From Chryseobacterium binzhouense (GTDB lineage: Bacteria; Bacteroidota; Bacteroidia; Flavobacteriales; Weeksellaceae): a DNA stretch of 64,000 nt. Positions 44,020 to 52,527 of this stretch are shown in pieces. Within the stretch, counting starts at the first letter, position 1. Each line of letters starts with the position of its first letter. The notes below the pieces were generated by a model that was not told the DNA's origin, did no database searches, and saw only the letters and a program-made list of their open reading frames with translations. The position numbers and the translations under genes were made by a program. The stretch is taken from assembly GCF_007474545.1 (NCBI RefSeq), contig NZ_VKOG01000001.1:868001-932000 (forward strand), read 5' to 3'.

Positions 44020-45780
44020 ATGATTTTAGCTACAGTAAAACTTCAAGGATTTAGAAACTTCAAAAAAGCAAAAATAAATCTTGCGAAAAAATCTCTAATT
44101 ATTGGTGCAAACGATGTTGGGAAAACCAATTTACTTTGGGCTGTAAGACTTTTATTAGACAGAAGTTTATCGGATTACGACATTGAACCTAAAGACACAG
44201 ACTTTTATGCTTTTGAAGAAACAAATTCTTTTACAATTCAACTACATTTTGACGATGTAACAGAAGATTGTGTTGTTTCAAAATTAAAAGGCAAAATTGG
44301 AGATGACAACAAACTTGTTTTATCATACAAAGCTTTTCGTGATAAAATTACAAAAGTCAAGACATATCAGTTGTTTGCAGGACCAACGGCAGACCTACTT
44401 GAAGAAATTGAAGACAGATACTACAGAAAAGTATTAAATGTAAAGTACATTAGTAGTAGACGAGATTTACATAACTACATAAACCGAGAAAAAGGATACT
44501 TATTTCAAATTGCGAAAGAAAACAGAGAGGAAGACGAAATTGCTCAAGACGAAAAACTTTATTCTGAAATTCAATCGCAACTAAAAAATGTAGATGAAAA
44601 AATACCCAAACTGAATTTTATATCTTCCGCAACAAACACAATCAATGAGGAACTTTCCAAATTATCACTTCATCACACCAAACAAAAAATTGTATTTGAT
44701 GCAACCTCTTCCAATGTGGACAATTTTATAAATAGTGTTTCTATTGCTTCAAAAAGCAATGAACAAAGCGTTTTAATAGGCGGTGATGGGCGATTAAACC
44801 AAATATACCTTGCATTGTGGGCTTCAAGAAATGAACTAACTAAGGACAGTTTGAAAGAAGTTACAATCTTTTGTATTGAAGAACCAGAAGCTCATTTACA
44901 CCCACATCAACAACGTAAACTTGCAGATTACTTAAACACATCAATCAAAGGTCAAGTTTTACTAACTTCTCATTCTCCTCAAATTGCATCGGAATTTAGT
45001 CCTAATTCGATTGTCAGATTATTCAATAAAAAGGGAGAAACTAAAGCTGCTTCAAATGGTTGTTCCGAAATCATAGATACAGCATTTAAGGATTTTGGTT
45101 ATAGATTAAGCATAATTCCTGCTGAAGCTTTTTTTTCCGATGTAGTTTTTCTTGTGGAAGGTATTTCCGAAGAATTATTCTATAAAACCTTATCAACTCA
45201 ATTAAAATTAGATTTAGACAGACTTAATATCAGTATTTTAATGGTTGACGGAGTTGGCTTTTCTACCTTTATTAGAATACTAAATAGCTTAAACATAGAA
45301 TGGGTTATGAGAACGGACAACGATATTTTCAAAGTTCCCAAAAAAGTAGAATATCGTTTTGCAGGTATTCAGCGTTGTATTGACATTTACCGTGAGCATT
45401 TTAAAGAAGACGCTGATACAGAAGGTATTTTGAGTTCAAATGAAATAAATTTGAAAGGTTTCACAACGGAAACTCCCGAAGAAGTCAACACTAAATCAGC
45501 ATTATTAATTACTAAAGACCTTGAATTGTATAAAATGTATTTATCGAAAAAGGATTTAGAAAATGACCTCTTTAACACAGATATTAAGGAAGATTTGAAA
45601 AAGCATTTTGCCGACTTTGATGAAACTGAAATTGTGTTTGAAATGCAAAAAAGAAAAGCTTCTTTTATGTATGATTTTTTGCGAAATAATAAAGAATGTC
45701 TTGCGAAATTGGCTAAAGACCCAATTGCAAAGCCCTTAATTAAATGCCAAGAAATAATTGAAGAAATACAAAAGAAATGA
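44020..45780 (+). CDS. gajA: Gabija GajA, ATPase-TOPRIM nuclease (OLD family)
   Basis: Start set at MILATVKLQGFRNFKKAKIN (44020), where the ATPase fold begins; an earlier in-frame ATG (43948, inside the ATTGGCGCAATG repeat) would add an unlikely head. Walker A GANDVGKT (29-36), D-loop region FCIEEPEAHLHPHQ (~285), and a C-terminal TOPRIM domain with FLVEGISEE (~377) and RTDND (~430). At 586 residues and followed directly by a UvrD-like helicase gene, it is GajA, the NTP-sensing DNA nickase of Gabija anti-phage defence. Confidence 0.9.
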   Translation: MILATVKLQGFRNFKKAKINLAKKSLIIGANDVGKTNLLWAVRLLLDRSLSDYDIEPKDTDFYAFEETNSFTIQLHFDDVTEDCVVSKLKGKIGDDNKLVLSYKAFRDKITKVKTYQLFAGPTADLLEEIEDRYYRKVLNVKYISSRRDLHNYINREKGYLFQIAKENREEDEIAQDEKLYSEIQSQLKNVDEKIPKLNFISSATNTINEELSKLSLHHTKQKIVFDATSSNVDNFINSVSIASKSNEQSVLIGGDGRLNQIYLALWASRNELTKDSLKEVTIFCIEEPEAHLHPHQQRKLADYLNTSIKGQVLLTSHSPQIASEFSPNSIVRLFNKKGETKAASNGCSEIIDTAFKDFGYRLSIIPAEAFFSDVVFLVEGISEELFYKTLSTQLKLDLDRLNISILMVDGVGFSTFIRILNSLNIEWVMRTDNDIFKVPKKVEYRFAGIQRCIDIYREHFKEDADTEGILSSNEINLKGFTTETPEEVNTKSALLITKDLELYKMYLSKKDLENDLFNTDIKEDLKKHFADFDETEIVFEMQKRKASFMYDFLRNNKECLAKLAKDPIAKPLIKCQEIIEEIQKK

Positions 45781-47423
45781 AACCAACTGAACAACAAAAA
45801 CTTATTCTTGATTATGATGGCAATGCAGTTGTTATAGCTGCTCCAGGTAGCGGCAAAACATTTGTCATATCTGAAAAAATAAAGGGAAATTTAAAAAACA
45901 TGCTTGAACATCAAGGTGTAATAGCAATTTCATACACCAACAAAGCAAGTACGGAACTAAAAAATAGAAGCCTTTCAAATGGCGAAAACCCAATGAGTTC
46001 TTTTTTTGGAACTATTGATAAATTTAATCTTTCGGAAATAATAATTCCTTTTGCGAAACATCTTTTTGGAATTCCAAAAAATCAAATTAAAATCACAAAA
46101 CTCTCATCATTACCAAAAGATGAAAGTGAAAATTTTGAATGGTTCGATAGAAATCTAACTTTAGAAAAACTATCAGACGCAAACATTGATATTTTAAAAT
46201 CATATTTTCTTAATGGCTCAATTTTCATTGAAACTATTGGTTTACTGGCAAACTATGTTTATACAAATTCTATTGCTTGTCAAAATTATATTCGTGCCAG
46301 ATACAAGTACATTTATATTGACGAGTACCAAGATTCAGGATTTGAGCAACATCAAATTTTTCAAAAAATAAAATTTTTAGATATAAAGGCAGTTGCAGTT
46401 GGCGACTTAAATCAATCTATTTACGCATTCTCGGGTAAGGATGCAAAATACTTGGAAGAATTGACCAAAGATGAAACTTTCAAGTATTTTAAATTAGACA
46501 AAAATCATCGTTGCCACCCGTCAATAATTAATTATTCAAACTACTTACTTAATCCTAAAACAGAATTAATTTCTACGGAACAAAATCTGATTTTCTTTTG
46601 CAGAGTTGAAGGTAATGAACAAGCGATTGCAAATTGGTTAGACCAAAAAATAAAAGTTATTCAAGAGGCTTTTAAAATTGAGAAACGAAACCAAATTGCA
46701 ATATTGACAAGAACAACAAGAACTGGAGAAATTATAAACACAGAACTTAAAGAACCGCATAAACTATCTGTAAGCAATAAATTAGACACAAATCTTAATG
46801 TTTGGTCATCAATTTTTTCAAATTTATTGCATTTTGGTTACGATAAGAATTTTAAATTTATTGAAGTTATTGAAGTTTTTACATCATACGATAATTTCAG
46901 TAATAGTAATTTAGAAAAACTTAAAACTGCGAAGGAAAATATTGAAAGGATTTTCTCTGCAACCGTATTGAATAAGCAAGAACTTACTACGGAATTTATC
47001 AATATTGCTAACATTATTGCTCCACATTCAAAAAGCCAAGAATCTATAGACTTATTAAAATTTGTATTAGACAATTCAATAGAATTAAAATCTTACGAAC
47101 CAGCAAATGAAAACGAAGTTAATATATTGACTTTACATAAGTCGAAAGGACTTGAATATGATTTTGTCTTTCATTTGGACTTATACGAATGGGTTTTCCC
47201 AAACAAACAACCTGGAAAAAATAATGACTTTAACAATCCTCTTTTTGGAGATTGGACACAGGACTTGAACTTACATTATGTAGGAATAACAAGAGCAAGA
47301 AAAGGATGTTGGTTATTATCAAGTACAAAAAGAACGAATAATGAAGGAGAAACAAGGAATGGCAAAGACTCTGAATTTATATGGAAGGACGAAATAGAAA
47401 AATTGAGATTTAAAAGAAATTGA
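45777..47423 (+). CDS. gajB: Gabija GajB, UvrD-like helicase
   Basis: 548 residues, overlapping gajA by 4 bp (ATGA). Walker A AAPGSGKT (20-27), IAISYTNKAS (Ia), YIDEYQDS (Walker B), GDLNQSIYAFSGKD (III), LDKNHRCHPS, NILTLHKSKGLEYDFVF (V) and YVGITRARKG (VI). Shorter than UvrD and lacking its large 2B domain, as expected for GajB, which activates when phage DNA intermediates appear and works with GajA. Confidence 0.9.
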   Translation: MKPTEQQKLILDYDGNAVVIAAPGSGKTFVISEKIKGNLKNMLEHQGVIAISYTNKASTELKNRSLSNGENPMSSFFGTIDKFNLSEIIIPFAKHLFGIPKNQIKITKLSSLPKDESENFEWFDRNLTLEKLSDANIDILKSYFLNGSIFIETIGLLANYVYTNSIACQNYIRARYKYIYIDEYQDSGFEQHQIFQKIKFLDIKAVAVGDLNQSIYAFSGKDAKYLEELTKDETFKYFKLDKNHRCHPSIINYSNYLLNPKTELISTEQNLIFFCRVEGNEQAIANWLDQKIKVIQEAFKIEKRNQIAILTRTTRTGEIINTELKEPHKLSVSNKLDTNLNVWSSIFSNLLHFGYDKNFKFIEVIEVFTSYDNFSNSNLEKLKTAKENIERIFSATVLNKQELTTEFINIANIIAPHSKSQESIDLLKFVLDNSIELKSYEPANENEVNILTLHKSKGLEYDFVFHLDLYEWVFPNKQPGKNNDFNNPLFGDWTQDLNLHYVGITRARKGCWLLSSTKRTNNEGETRNGKDSEFIWKDEIEKLRFKRN

Positions 47424-47448
47424 ACCAAGGATTGATTAACAAAAAGCA

Positions 47449-47640
47449 CTGGCTATAACAGCATTTTGGCAAAAGGCGGATTCAGTACTAAATTCAAGAC
47501 CAGTTCTTCGATTAAATTTTGTGCAAAACTGAACATTTGCGCTACGATTTCCGTCACTTCGCCAAGCTGCAAATCGTTACCTGCCATATTACCCAACCAA
47601 ACGCCAAAACTGAACATCAGAAAAAAATTAATAACTTTGC
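47449..47640. repeat. Cassette-like intergenic repeat behind gajB
   Basis: Starts with CTGGCTATAACAGCATTTTG; the 9-mer GGCTATAAC (47451-47459) is the exact inverse of GTTATAGCC (43963-43971) before gajA. The rest (GAACATTTGCGCTACGATTT near 47532) has the look of a non-coding Bacteroidota repeat often seen between unrelated genes. Open frames on both strands here are accidental. Confidence 0.45.
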
Positions 47641-47663
47641 ACAAAATTTAACAAACTGACAGA

Positions 47664-48350
47664 ATGAAATTATCGGGACAAGAGCTACACAACAAATTGG
47701 TAAACGAATACAAGATTATCGGAGAAAAAGGAATTATCAATTTTTCGCTCAAAGACCTTACAATTTCAATAGAAACTAAAGACACCGTTGGAAACCTTTT
47801 GCAAGAATGGTTGAAAGCTTGGCTAATGAAAGAAAGTATTGAGTTTGAAGAAAACTCCAACTCTCAAGTTTTTCCTGACTTTTATCTTGACAAACATAAC
47901 AAAAAATTAGGGCTTCTTGAAGTAAAGTCATTTGATTGGGACAGAGGTCCAGGTTTTGACCTTGCCAATTTCGACTCCTACTGTAATTCTTTACTAACTT
48001 CGGCTTATCGCTTAAATTCTGACTATCTTATCTTTGCTTACCAAATGAAAGGAAGCGAACTGACTATCAAAGATGTTTGGATTAAAAAGATTTGGGAATT
48101 AGCTTGTCCAAGCGGAACTTATCCATTGAAAGTACAAGAAAAGAAAAGTGTAATTTACAACATCCGACCAGGCATCTGGTATTCGGAACGCTCTAAATTT
48201 AAACCGTTCAATTCATTGGAAGAGTTTCTTTCTGCACTCAATGAAACACGTTACCAATATCCACAAACTCGCCACGGAAATGGTCATTGGTTACAAAATG
48301 TGTTGAAAAATTATGAAGAACATACAGGTATTAAACTGCAAGTTCGCTAA
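47664..48350 (+). CDS. Type II restriction endonuclease, NgoBV-like
   Basis: 228 residues with a PD-(D/E)xK core: VFPDFYLDKHNKKLGLLEVKSFD (Asp, then Glu-x-Lys). The N-terminal LHNKLVNEY-x-x-x-GEKGIINFSLKDL and NLLQEWLKAWL segments resemble the NgoBV/NlaIV endonuclease family (GGNNCC cutters). Family assignment is from memory of the pattern; the nuclease core is seen. Convergent with the C5 methyltransferase, 3' ends overlapping by 20 bp, an arrangement usual for restriction-modification pairs. Confidence 0.75.
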   Translation: MKLSGQELHNKLVNEYKIIGEKGIINFSLKDLTISIETKDTVGNLLQEWLKAWLMKESIEFEENSNSQVFPDFYLDKHNKKLGLLEVKSFDWDRGPGFDLANFDSYCNSLLTSAYRLNSDYLIFAYQMKGSELTIKDVWIKKIWELACPSGTYPLKVQEKKSVIYNIRPGIWYSERSKFKPFNSLEEFLSALNETRYQYPQTRHGNGHWLQNVLKNYEEHTGIKLQVR

Positions 48351-49659
48351 CATAAACTTCGGCTAATTTATTTGCTACAAATTCCACAACAGGCACAGCA
48401 ACCGTGTTACCCAATAAATCAAAAGCATCATATTCTTTTGTAGGGATTTCGTACCATTCGGGATAGCCAAACAATCGCAATCCTTCACGAATAGTCAATC
48501 TGCGTAAACCTTTACCATCAGGAACAGCTAAACGAGAAACGTCTGTTGCTACCAAAGTTGGGGCAATATCTTTCGGGTCAAGAACTTTATTAACCTCAAA
48601 ACTTAATTTTCCAGCTACAATGTTGTAACCTTTCGGTTTGGTTTCGTCATACTCACGAGAAGTTGCAATTCCGTTTTCTGTTTGAATTTTAACTAACTTT
48701 TTTGGATGTTCTAATTTTAAATACCCTTTTGAGGTCAAATCATCTAGCAATGATTTTAATTCCTTTTTAGGTAAATCTATAAAGGTATTGATTTGCTTTA
48801 AAGTCAAAGCCATTCCATCCATCCAATCAATTCCAATTTCTTCTGCCCATTGCTTTTTACGCCTTTGCTTAAACAATTGATTGAGAATTTCGGCTTGCTG
48901 TTTAGACACACTTCCTTTTATTTCAATATCCCAACTATGAATATTGTTATTGCCACCACGTTTGTCTTTTATTGATTTTCCGTACAAATCTTCGATAGAA
49001 AAATGAGACAAAAGTTTATCAATAAAATCAGATTTCAGAGTTGGTAACCCTTTTTCTAAAACACTTTCCAAAGCATTAAACCGAGGTTCGTTACCATTCA
49101 AATCTATCTTTTCATCTTTTGTACCAACGATAAAAATTCTTTTACGAGATTGTGGCAAACCAAATTCTAAACTATCAAAAACTTTCCAACTTGTTTTATA
49201 GCCCAATTCATTTTCAAGTGTGTACAAAATGGTTTTCAGTGTTCTGCCAATTTCGTCATTCTTATTTTCCAAATCGTGCTTTACCAAACCTTCTACATTT
49301 TCAAGAATAAAACCATAGGGCTTTTTCTCTCTCAATATTCTTTCTATTTCAAAAAACAAAGTACCTCTTGTATCTAAAAAACCTTGACGTTTTCCACCTG
49401 CACTAAAAGGCTGACAGGGAAAACCGCCCAACAAAAAATCAAAATCGGGAATAAATTCATTGTGTACTTTAAAAATATCGCCTGCTAAAAATTCGTGACC
49501 AAAATTGTGTTTAAGGGTTTTTACAGCATACGGTTTTATTTCCGATGTCATCACACATTCGGTGTCTACTCCAACCTCTTTAAATGCTTTTTCAAAACCT
49601 AAACGGATACCACCAAGACCTGCAAAAAGGTCAATAAATCTTACAGTATTACTTTTCAT
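48331..49659 (-). CDS. DNA (cytosine-5) methyltransferase
   Basis: 442 residues. Motif I RFIDLFAGLGGIRLGF (7-22), motif IV GGFPCQPFSAGGK with catalytic Cys82, motif VI FILENVEG, motif VIII GLPQSRKRIFIVG, a target-recognition region (~235-350) and motifs IX-X RRLTIREGLRLFGYP ... LLGNTVAVPVV. Partner of the adjacent endonuclease, methylating the same site to protect host DNA. Its start overlaps the small upstream gene by 4 bp. Confidence 0.92.
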   Translation of the reverse strand: MKSNTVRFIDLFAGLGGIRLGFEKAFKEVGVDTECVMTSEIKPYAVKTLKHNFGHEFLAGDIFKVHNEFIPDFDFLLGGFPCQPFSAGGKRQGFLDTRGTLFFEIERILREKKPYGFILENVEGLVKHDLENKNDEIGRTLKTILYTLENELGYKTSWKVFDSLEFGLPQSRKRIFIVGTKDEKIDLNGNEPRFNALESVLEKGLPTLKSDFIDKLLSHFSIEDLYGKSIKDKRGGNNNIHSWDIEIKGSVSKQQAEILNQLFKQRRKKQWAEEIGIDWMDGMALTLKQINTFIDLPKKELKSLLDDLTSKGYLKLEHPKKLVKIQTENGIATSREYDETKPKGYNIVAGKLSFEVNKVLDPKDIAPTLVATDVSRLAVPDGKGLRRLTIREGLRLFGYPEWYEIPTKEYDAFDLLGNTVAVPVVEFVANKLAEVYVSELAV

Positions 49660-49934
49660 TTTTTAGAAGTTTTATAAGGTTCGCTTGGTTCGGCAACCAT
49701 TAACAATTGACTTTCATAATCTTCAATTTCTAATTTATGACAACCTATAACAGTAAGACATTGTAGCAGAAAAGTAGCACTAAAACTGCCTCGACTAATT
49801 TTACTGTCGATACTTGCTTTCGTTTCCTCGACACCAATTTCGTTCAGTAATCCTACCAAATCGGTATTTGTATAACCACGTTTTACCATTTCCGACTTTA
49901 ATAGTCGTTTTGCTTTATCGTCCCAGTTTGACAT
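49656..49934 (-). CDS. DUF6471 small helix-turn-helix-like protein
   Basis: Start at MSNWDDKAKRLLKSEM (49934). 92 residues; the pattern KRGYTNTDLVGLLNEIGVEETKASIDSKISRGSFSATFLLQCLTVIG is that of DUF6471, which looks like a HTH domain. It precedes and overlaps the methyltransferase gene (ATGA), the place and size of a restriction-modification controller protein, so a role in timing of expression is plausible (inference). Confidence 0.7.
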   Translation of the reverse strand: MSNWDDKAKRLLKSEMVKRGYTNTDLVGLLNEIGVEETKASIDSKISRGSFSATFLLQCLTVIGCHKLEIEDYESQLLMVAEPSEPYKTSKK

Positions 49935-50023
49935 AATTGAGATAGATTTATTTTGCAATATTCGATAATAATTATCATATTTGCAAATAAAATAACGAAA
50001 ATAAAAAATACGGCAAGTAATAG

Positions 50024-50188
50024 CTAAGTTTTCGTTGGGCTTGCAAAGCCAACAATGAAAACCCTGTTGAACCCTTCGGCAAGCTCAGAATAAACTTCAG
50101 CTTCGGGAGCTTTTTCTGCTATTACAGGTTTATCATAGAAATATTTTAAAGAGATAGAAGAGACTTTCATAAGAGTCTCTTTTTTTGT
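50024..50188. other. Hairpin-rich remnant with pseudo-peptide frame
   Basis: A minus-strand frame from 50170 gives a 48-residue peptide ending FNRVFIVGFASPTKT; such ends recur in Bacteroidota intergenic repeats and are probably not genes. Two hairpins are present: GTTGG-G-CTT/AAG-CCAAC near 50036, and AAGAGACT/AGTCTCTT (50158-50165 with 50174-50181) followed by TTTTTTG, a + strand terminator. Confidence 0.45.
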
Positions 50189-50308
50189 TTGATGATACAC
50201 TAACGTGTACATTCCACTAAAAAAACAAACTGTCACATAATTACAAAAATTCTTATATTAGCATCTCAAATTTTATCGAACAACGAAAAAGCGTTAATAA
50301 TTATTCTG

Positions 50309-50514
50309 CTAATAGGAATCTGGTAAATTCAAAAAGTAGTGCAGAATGGTGAGTTGAACGCTCACGTCCTTTATAACTATTGGGCGTGGGTTTCGCTTAC
50401 TTGCACTACAAGGCTTACCAGAGCCTCTATTAGTAAGTAAGAATTACGAGCCTACGTCCTTTTTCTATTTTACAACCCAAAAACAAACTTTTAGGCTCGG
50501 AGTGAACAGCACTC
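50309..50514 (+). ncRNA. Highly structured leader, possible switch RNA
   Basis: Nested stems: CTAATAG/CTATTAG (50309-50315 with 50427-50433), CTGGTAA/TTACCAG (50320-50326 with 50415-50421), GTAGTGCA/TGCACTAC (50336-50343 with 50402-50409), CTCACGTCC/GGGCGTGGG (50361-50369 with 50382-50390). A rival hairpin GTGAG/CTCAC (50349-50353 with 50361-50365) would exclude the last. Then CGAGCCTA/TAGGCTCG (50447-50454 with 50492-50499) and GAGTG/CACTC just before the ATG at 50519. Confidence 0.5.
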
Positions 50515-50518
50515 ATTT

Positions 50519-50965
50519 ATGAAAAAGATTCTGCTCTCTGCACTACTGTTACTCACGGTATTATCCTGTGAAAAATCCAAACCCACTAGAGAACCCGACC
50601 CTTATATTGATTCTATACAGGCACGTATGAAAGCCAATGAAAAGATTCAGTTTGAAGAAATCGACCGCAAACTTGAAGCACACGCCAAAGCTCAAAAACA
50701 ATACGTATTTGTTCGGTTGCTTGTTGAAGAAGATTACGGAATGGATACAAGACAAGCCAACTTTGTCTCAGGAATCCAGGATATAACCACAGACTTGAGC
50801 GAGGATGAAAAAGCACAGATGGAAGACCTGATAATTTCAAACTATCTCAGTTCATCCGATGCGAAAATTCGTAATGGCAGGGTCAAAAAGAAAGAAATGT
50901 TTGTATTTGGCAGTTATGCAGAAGCAAGCGAAAAAAGAAACAGTTTTTTAATAATCACCGAATAA
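50519..50965 (+). CDS. Lipoprotein of unknown function
   Basis: 148 residues, lipobox VLSCEKSK (Cys17). Charged, helical middle (EKIQFEEIDRKLEAHAKAQK). Not recognised. First of three secreted-protein genes in a row (gaps 5 and 7 bp), directly behind the structured leader. Possibly an effector or surface set brought by the element. Confidence 0.6.
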   Translation: MKKILLSALLLLTVLSCEKSKPTREPDPYIDSIQARMKANEKIQFEEIDRKLEAHAKAQKQYVFVRLLVEEDYGMDTRQANFVSGIQDITTDLSEDEKAQMEDLIISNYLSSSDAKIRNGRVKKKEMFVFGSYAEASEKRNSFLIITE

Positions 50966-50970
50966 CAAGT

Positions 50971-51330
50971 ATGAAAAAGATTTTACTAGGTCTAGCAGTA
51001 AGCCTGACATTACAACTATCTGCACAAACAAAAACATTCAGTTACAATATGGTTCAGATTGTCAAAAACATGAATGTAACGGAACTCGCCACACGGAAAA
51101 CAAAGATTGTCGTGAACAAAACGAAAAACACAATCAGTGTAATAGATTCTGAATTTCCCACTCCCTATGTTTTCAAGATTGACAGCTATTGCGATATTAC
51201 CACCCCGTCTATCAATTGCATGATACGGGACAGACAAAACAAACTCAACTTTTTTTCTTATAACAAAAACAGGTTAGAGATTATGAATCTCGCAGGAGAC
51301 GGAACAAGATATATTAACATAAAACCTTGA
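50971..51330 (+). CDS. Secreted protein of unknown function
   Basis: 119 residues with a signal peptide ending in LSAQT. The mature part (FSYNMVQIVKNMNVTELATRKTKIVVNKTKNTISVID...) looks beta-rich and basic. Not recognised. Second gene of the secreted trio. Confidence 0.6.
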   Translation: MKKILLGLAVSLTLQLSAQTKTFSYNMVQIVKNMNVTELATRKTKIVVNKTKNTISVIDSEFPTPYVFKIDSYCDITTPSINCMIRDRQNKLNFFSYNKNRLEIMNLAGDGTRYINIKP

Positions 51331-51337
51331 TATTATT

Positions 51338-51796
51338 ATGAAAAAAAACTATTTCAAAGCTGTTACGATAGCATTATCCCTAACCGTATTATCATTAGTA
51401 ACCGTAAACTGTTCTAGCAGTAACGATGACGATAACACCCCAACCAATCAACAGACACCTGCAACAACCCAATATTTTCATCCGCCAACATGGATTCAGG
51501 GAACTTGGGGCGTGACTAATGGAACAACCTCAAACAAGCTGTTCAGATTTACAGCAGATGATTTTATATTAGTCGTAACAGGTGTAAGCGAACAGAGTAT
51601 GACGGGAACAGTTAAATCAAGTCCAAACGGTGGAAGTGTTGACGAAACTGTTAACAGTGGTACACAATATAACTTTACTGTCAAATATAACATCACAACC
51701 ACAACACAGAGTTTTGAGTTCAGGAAAGTATCAGCTACTCAGATTCAGTGGAAAGATAATAGTAACGGAACATGGTTTGACTTGGTGAAAATGTAG
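51338..51796 (+). CDS. Lipocalin-like lipoprotein
   Basis: 152 residues, lipobox TVNCSSSNDDD (Cys25) with an acidic linker typical of surface-exported Bacteroidota lipoproteins. The body (WIQGTWGVTNGTTSNKLFRFTADDF ... SATQIQWKDNSNGTWFDLVKM) resembles small lipocalin-like domains. Third gene of the trio, ending at a terminator. Confidence 0.6.
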   Translation: MKKNYFKAVTIALSLTVLSLVTVNCSSSNDDDNTPTNQQTPATTQYFHPPTWIQGTWGVTNGTTSNKLFRFTADDFILVVTGVSEQSMTGTVKSSPNGGSVDETVNSGTQYNFTVKYNITTTTQSFEFRKVSATQIQWKDNSNGTWFDLVKM

Positions 51797-51806
51797 AAAA
51801 AAAACA

Positions 51807-51840
51807 AAGCCTTGACCTTGTGGGTTCGGGCTTACTTTTT
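51807..51840 (+). terminator. Terminator after secreted trio
   Basis: AAGCC/GGCTT (51807-51811 with 51829-51833) extended by GACC/GGTT-type pairs, then ACTTTTTATCTTTG. Confidence 0.6.
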
Positions 51841-52037
51841 ATCTTTGTAAACATTAATGAACAAAGGGGTTAACAAAGAATCTGCTATATAATACCAATA
51901 CTTATATAAATTTATATCAATTATTATTGTACTTTAACTATTACTCGCAAATTTATTTAAACGGGAAATTTAAAAAAAAATACTTAAATCAGGAATTGAT
52001 GAAATCCAATTATTAAGATAAAATTCATAATTTTGTA

Positions 52038-52430
52038 GTGTTGAAAACTTTGAGTAAACATATCAGCTTTATTATTTTATTGTGTGTAGGATTTTTTCTT
52101 GCGCCGAGCATATGCTATGCTTGTGCTAAAAAAACAGTGAACACAGAACAAAAATCCTGCTCAAAAGAAAAATCTAAAAAATCAAACCATAAAGAAAGTT
52201 GCAAGGACAAGTCCTGTAAAAAATGTAAGAATGGTCACGATTGCTGTGGCGATTGTAATCATAGTTCTTGTAGATGCAGCACTTCTTCATCTTTTGTGAG
52301 CCTACCAATTCCCATTGATTTAAAAGTAACAGACCCTTTTGCTGAAACTAAAAAGCAAAAATTCGGTTTTAAACAAGTCTATTATTCTTTAGACTACTCA
52401 TCCATTTGGCAACCGCCTAAAATAAGCTAA
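52038..52430 (+). CDS. Cys-rich secreted protein, probable metal binder
   Basis: No ATG; GTG at 52038 or TTG at 52041 must be the start, giving ~130 residues. A signal/anchor segment (FIILLCVGFFLAPSICYACA) precedes a Lys/Cys-rich stretch with many CxxC and HxC patterns (KSCKKCKNGHDCCGDCNHSSCRC). As the first gene before a copper-resistance run, copper binding in the envelope is likely. I know no named family for it. Confidence 0.55.
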   Translation: MLKTLSKHISFIILLCVGFFLAPSICYACAKKTVNTEQKSCSKEKSKKSNHKESCKDKSCKKCKNGHDCCGDCNHSSCRCSTSSSFVSLPIPIDLKVTDPFAETKKQKFGFKQVYYSLDYSSIWQPPKIS

Positions 52431-52527
52431 AACGATGGCTTGATAGCCACAGGTATGTCTTGTCGAGAACCCAATGAGGTTGTCGCACCCCTTTAGTATA
52501 TCTTATTCAATTTAAAAAATTTTAAAA

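Noticed and set aside
47453-47651. Open frames on both strands behind gajB
   Set aside because: Both lie in a cassette-like intergenic repeat and are mirror shadows of one another.
50024-50236. Minus-strand frame ending in FASPTKT
   Set aside because: Such endings come from common Bacteroidota hairpin repeats; the frame spans two hairpins and lacks a conserved start.
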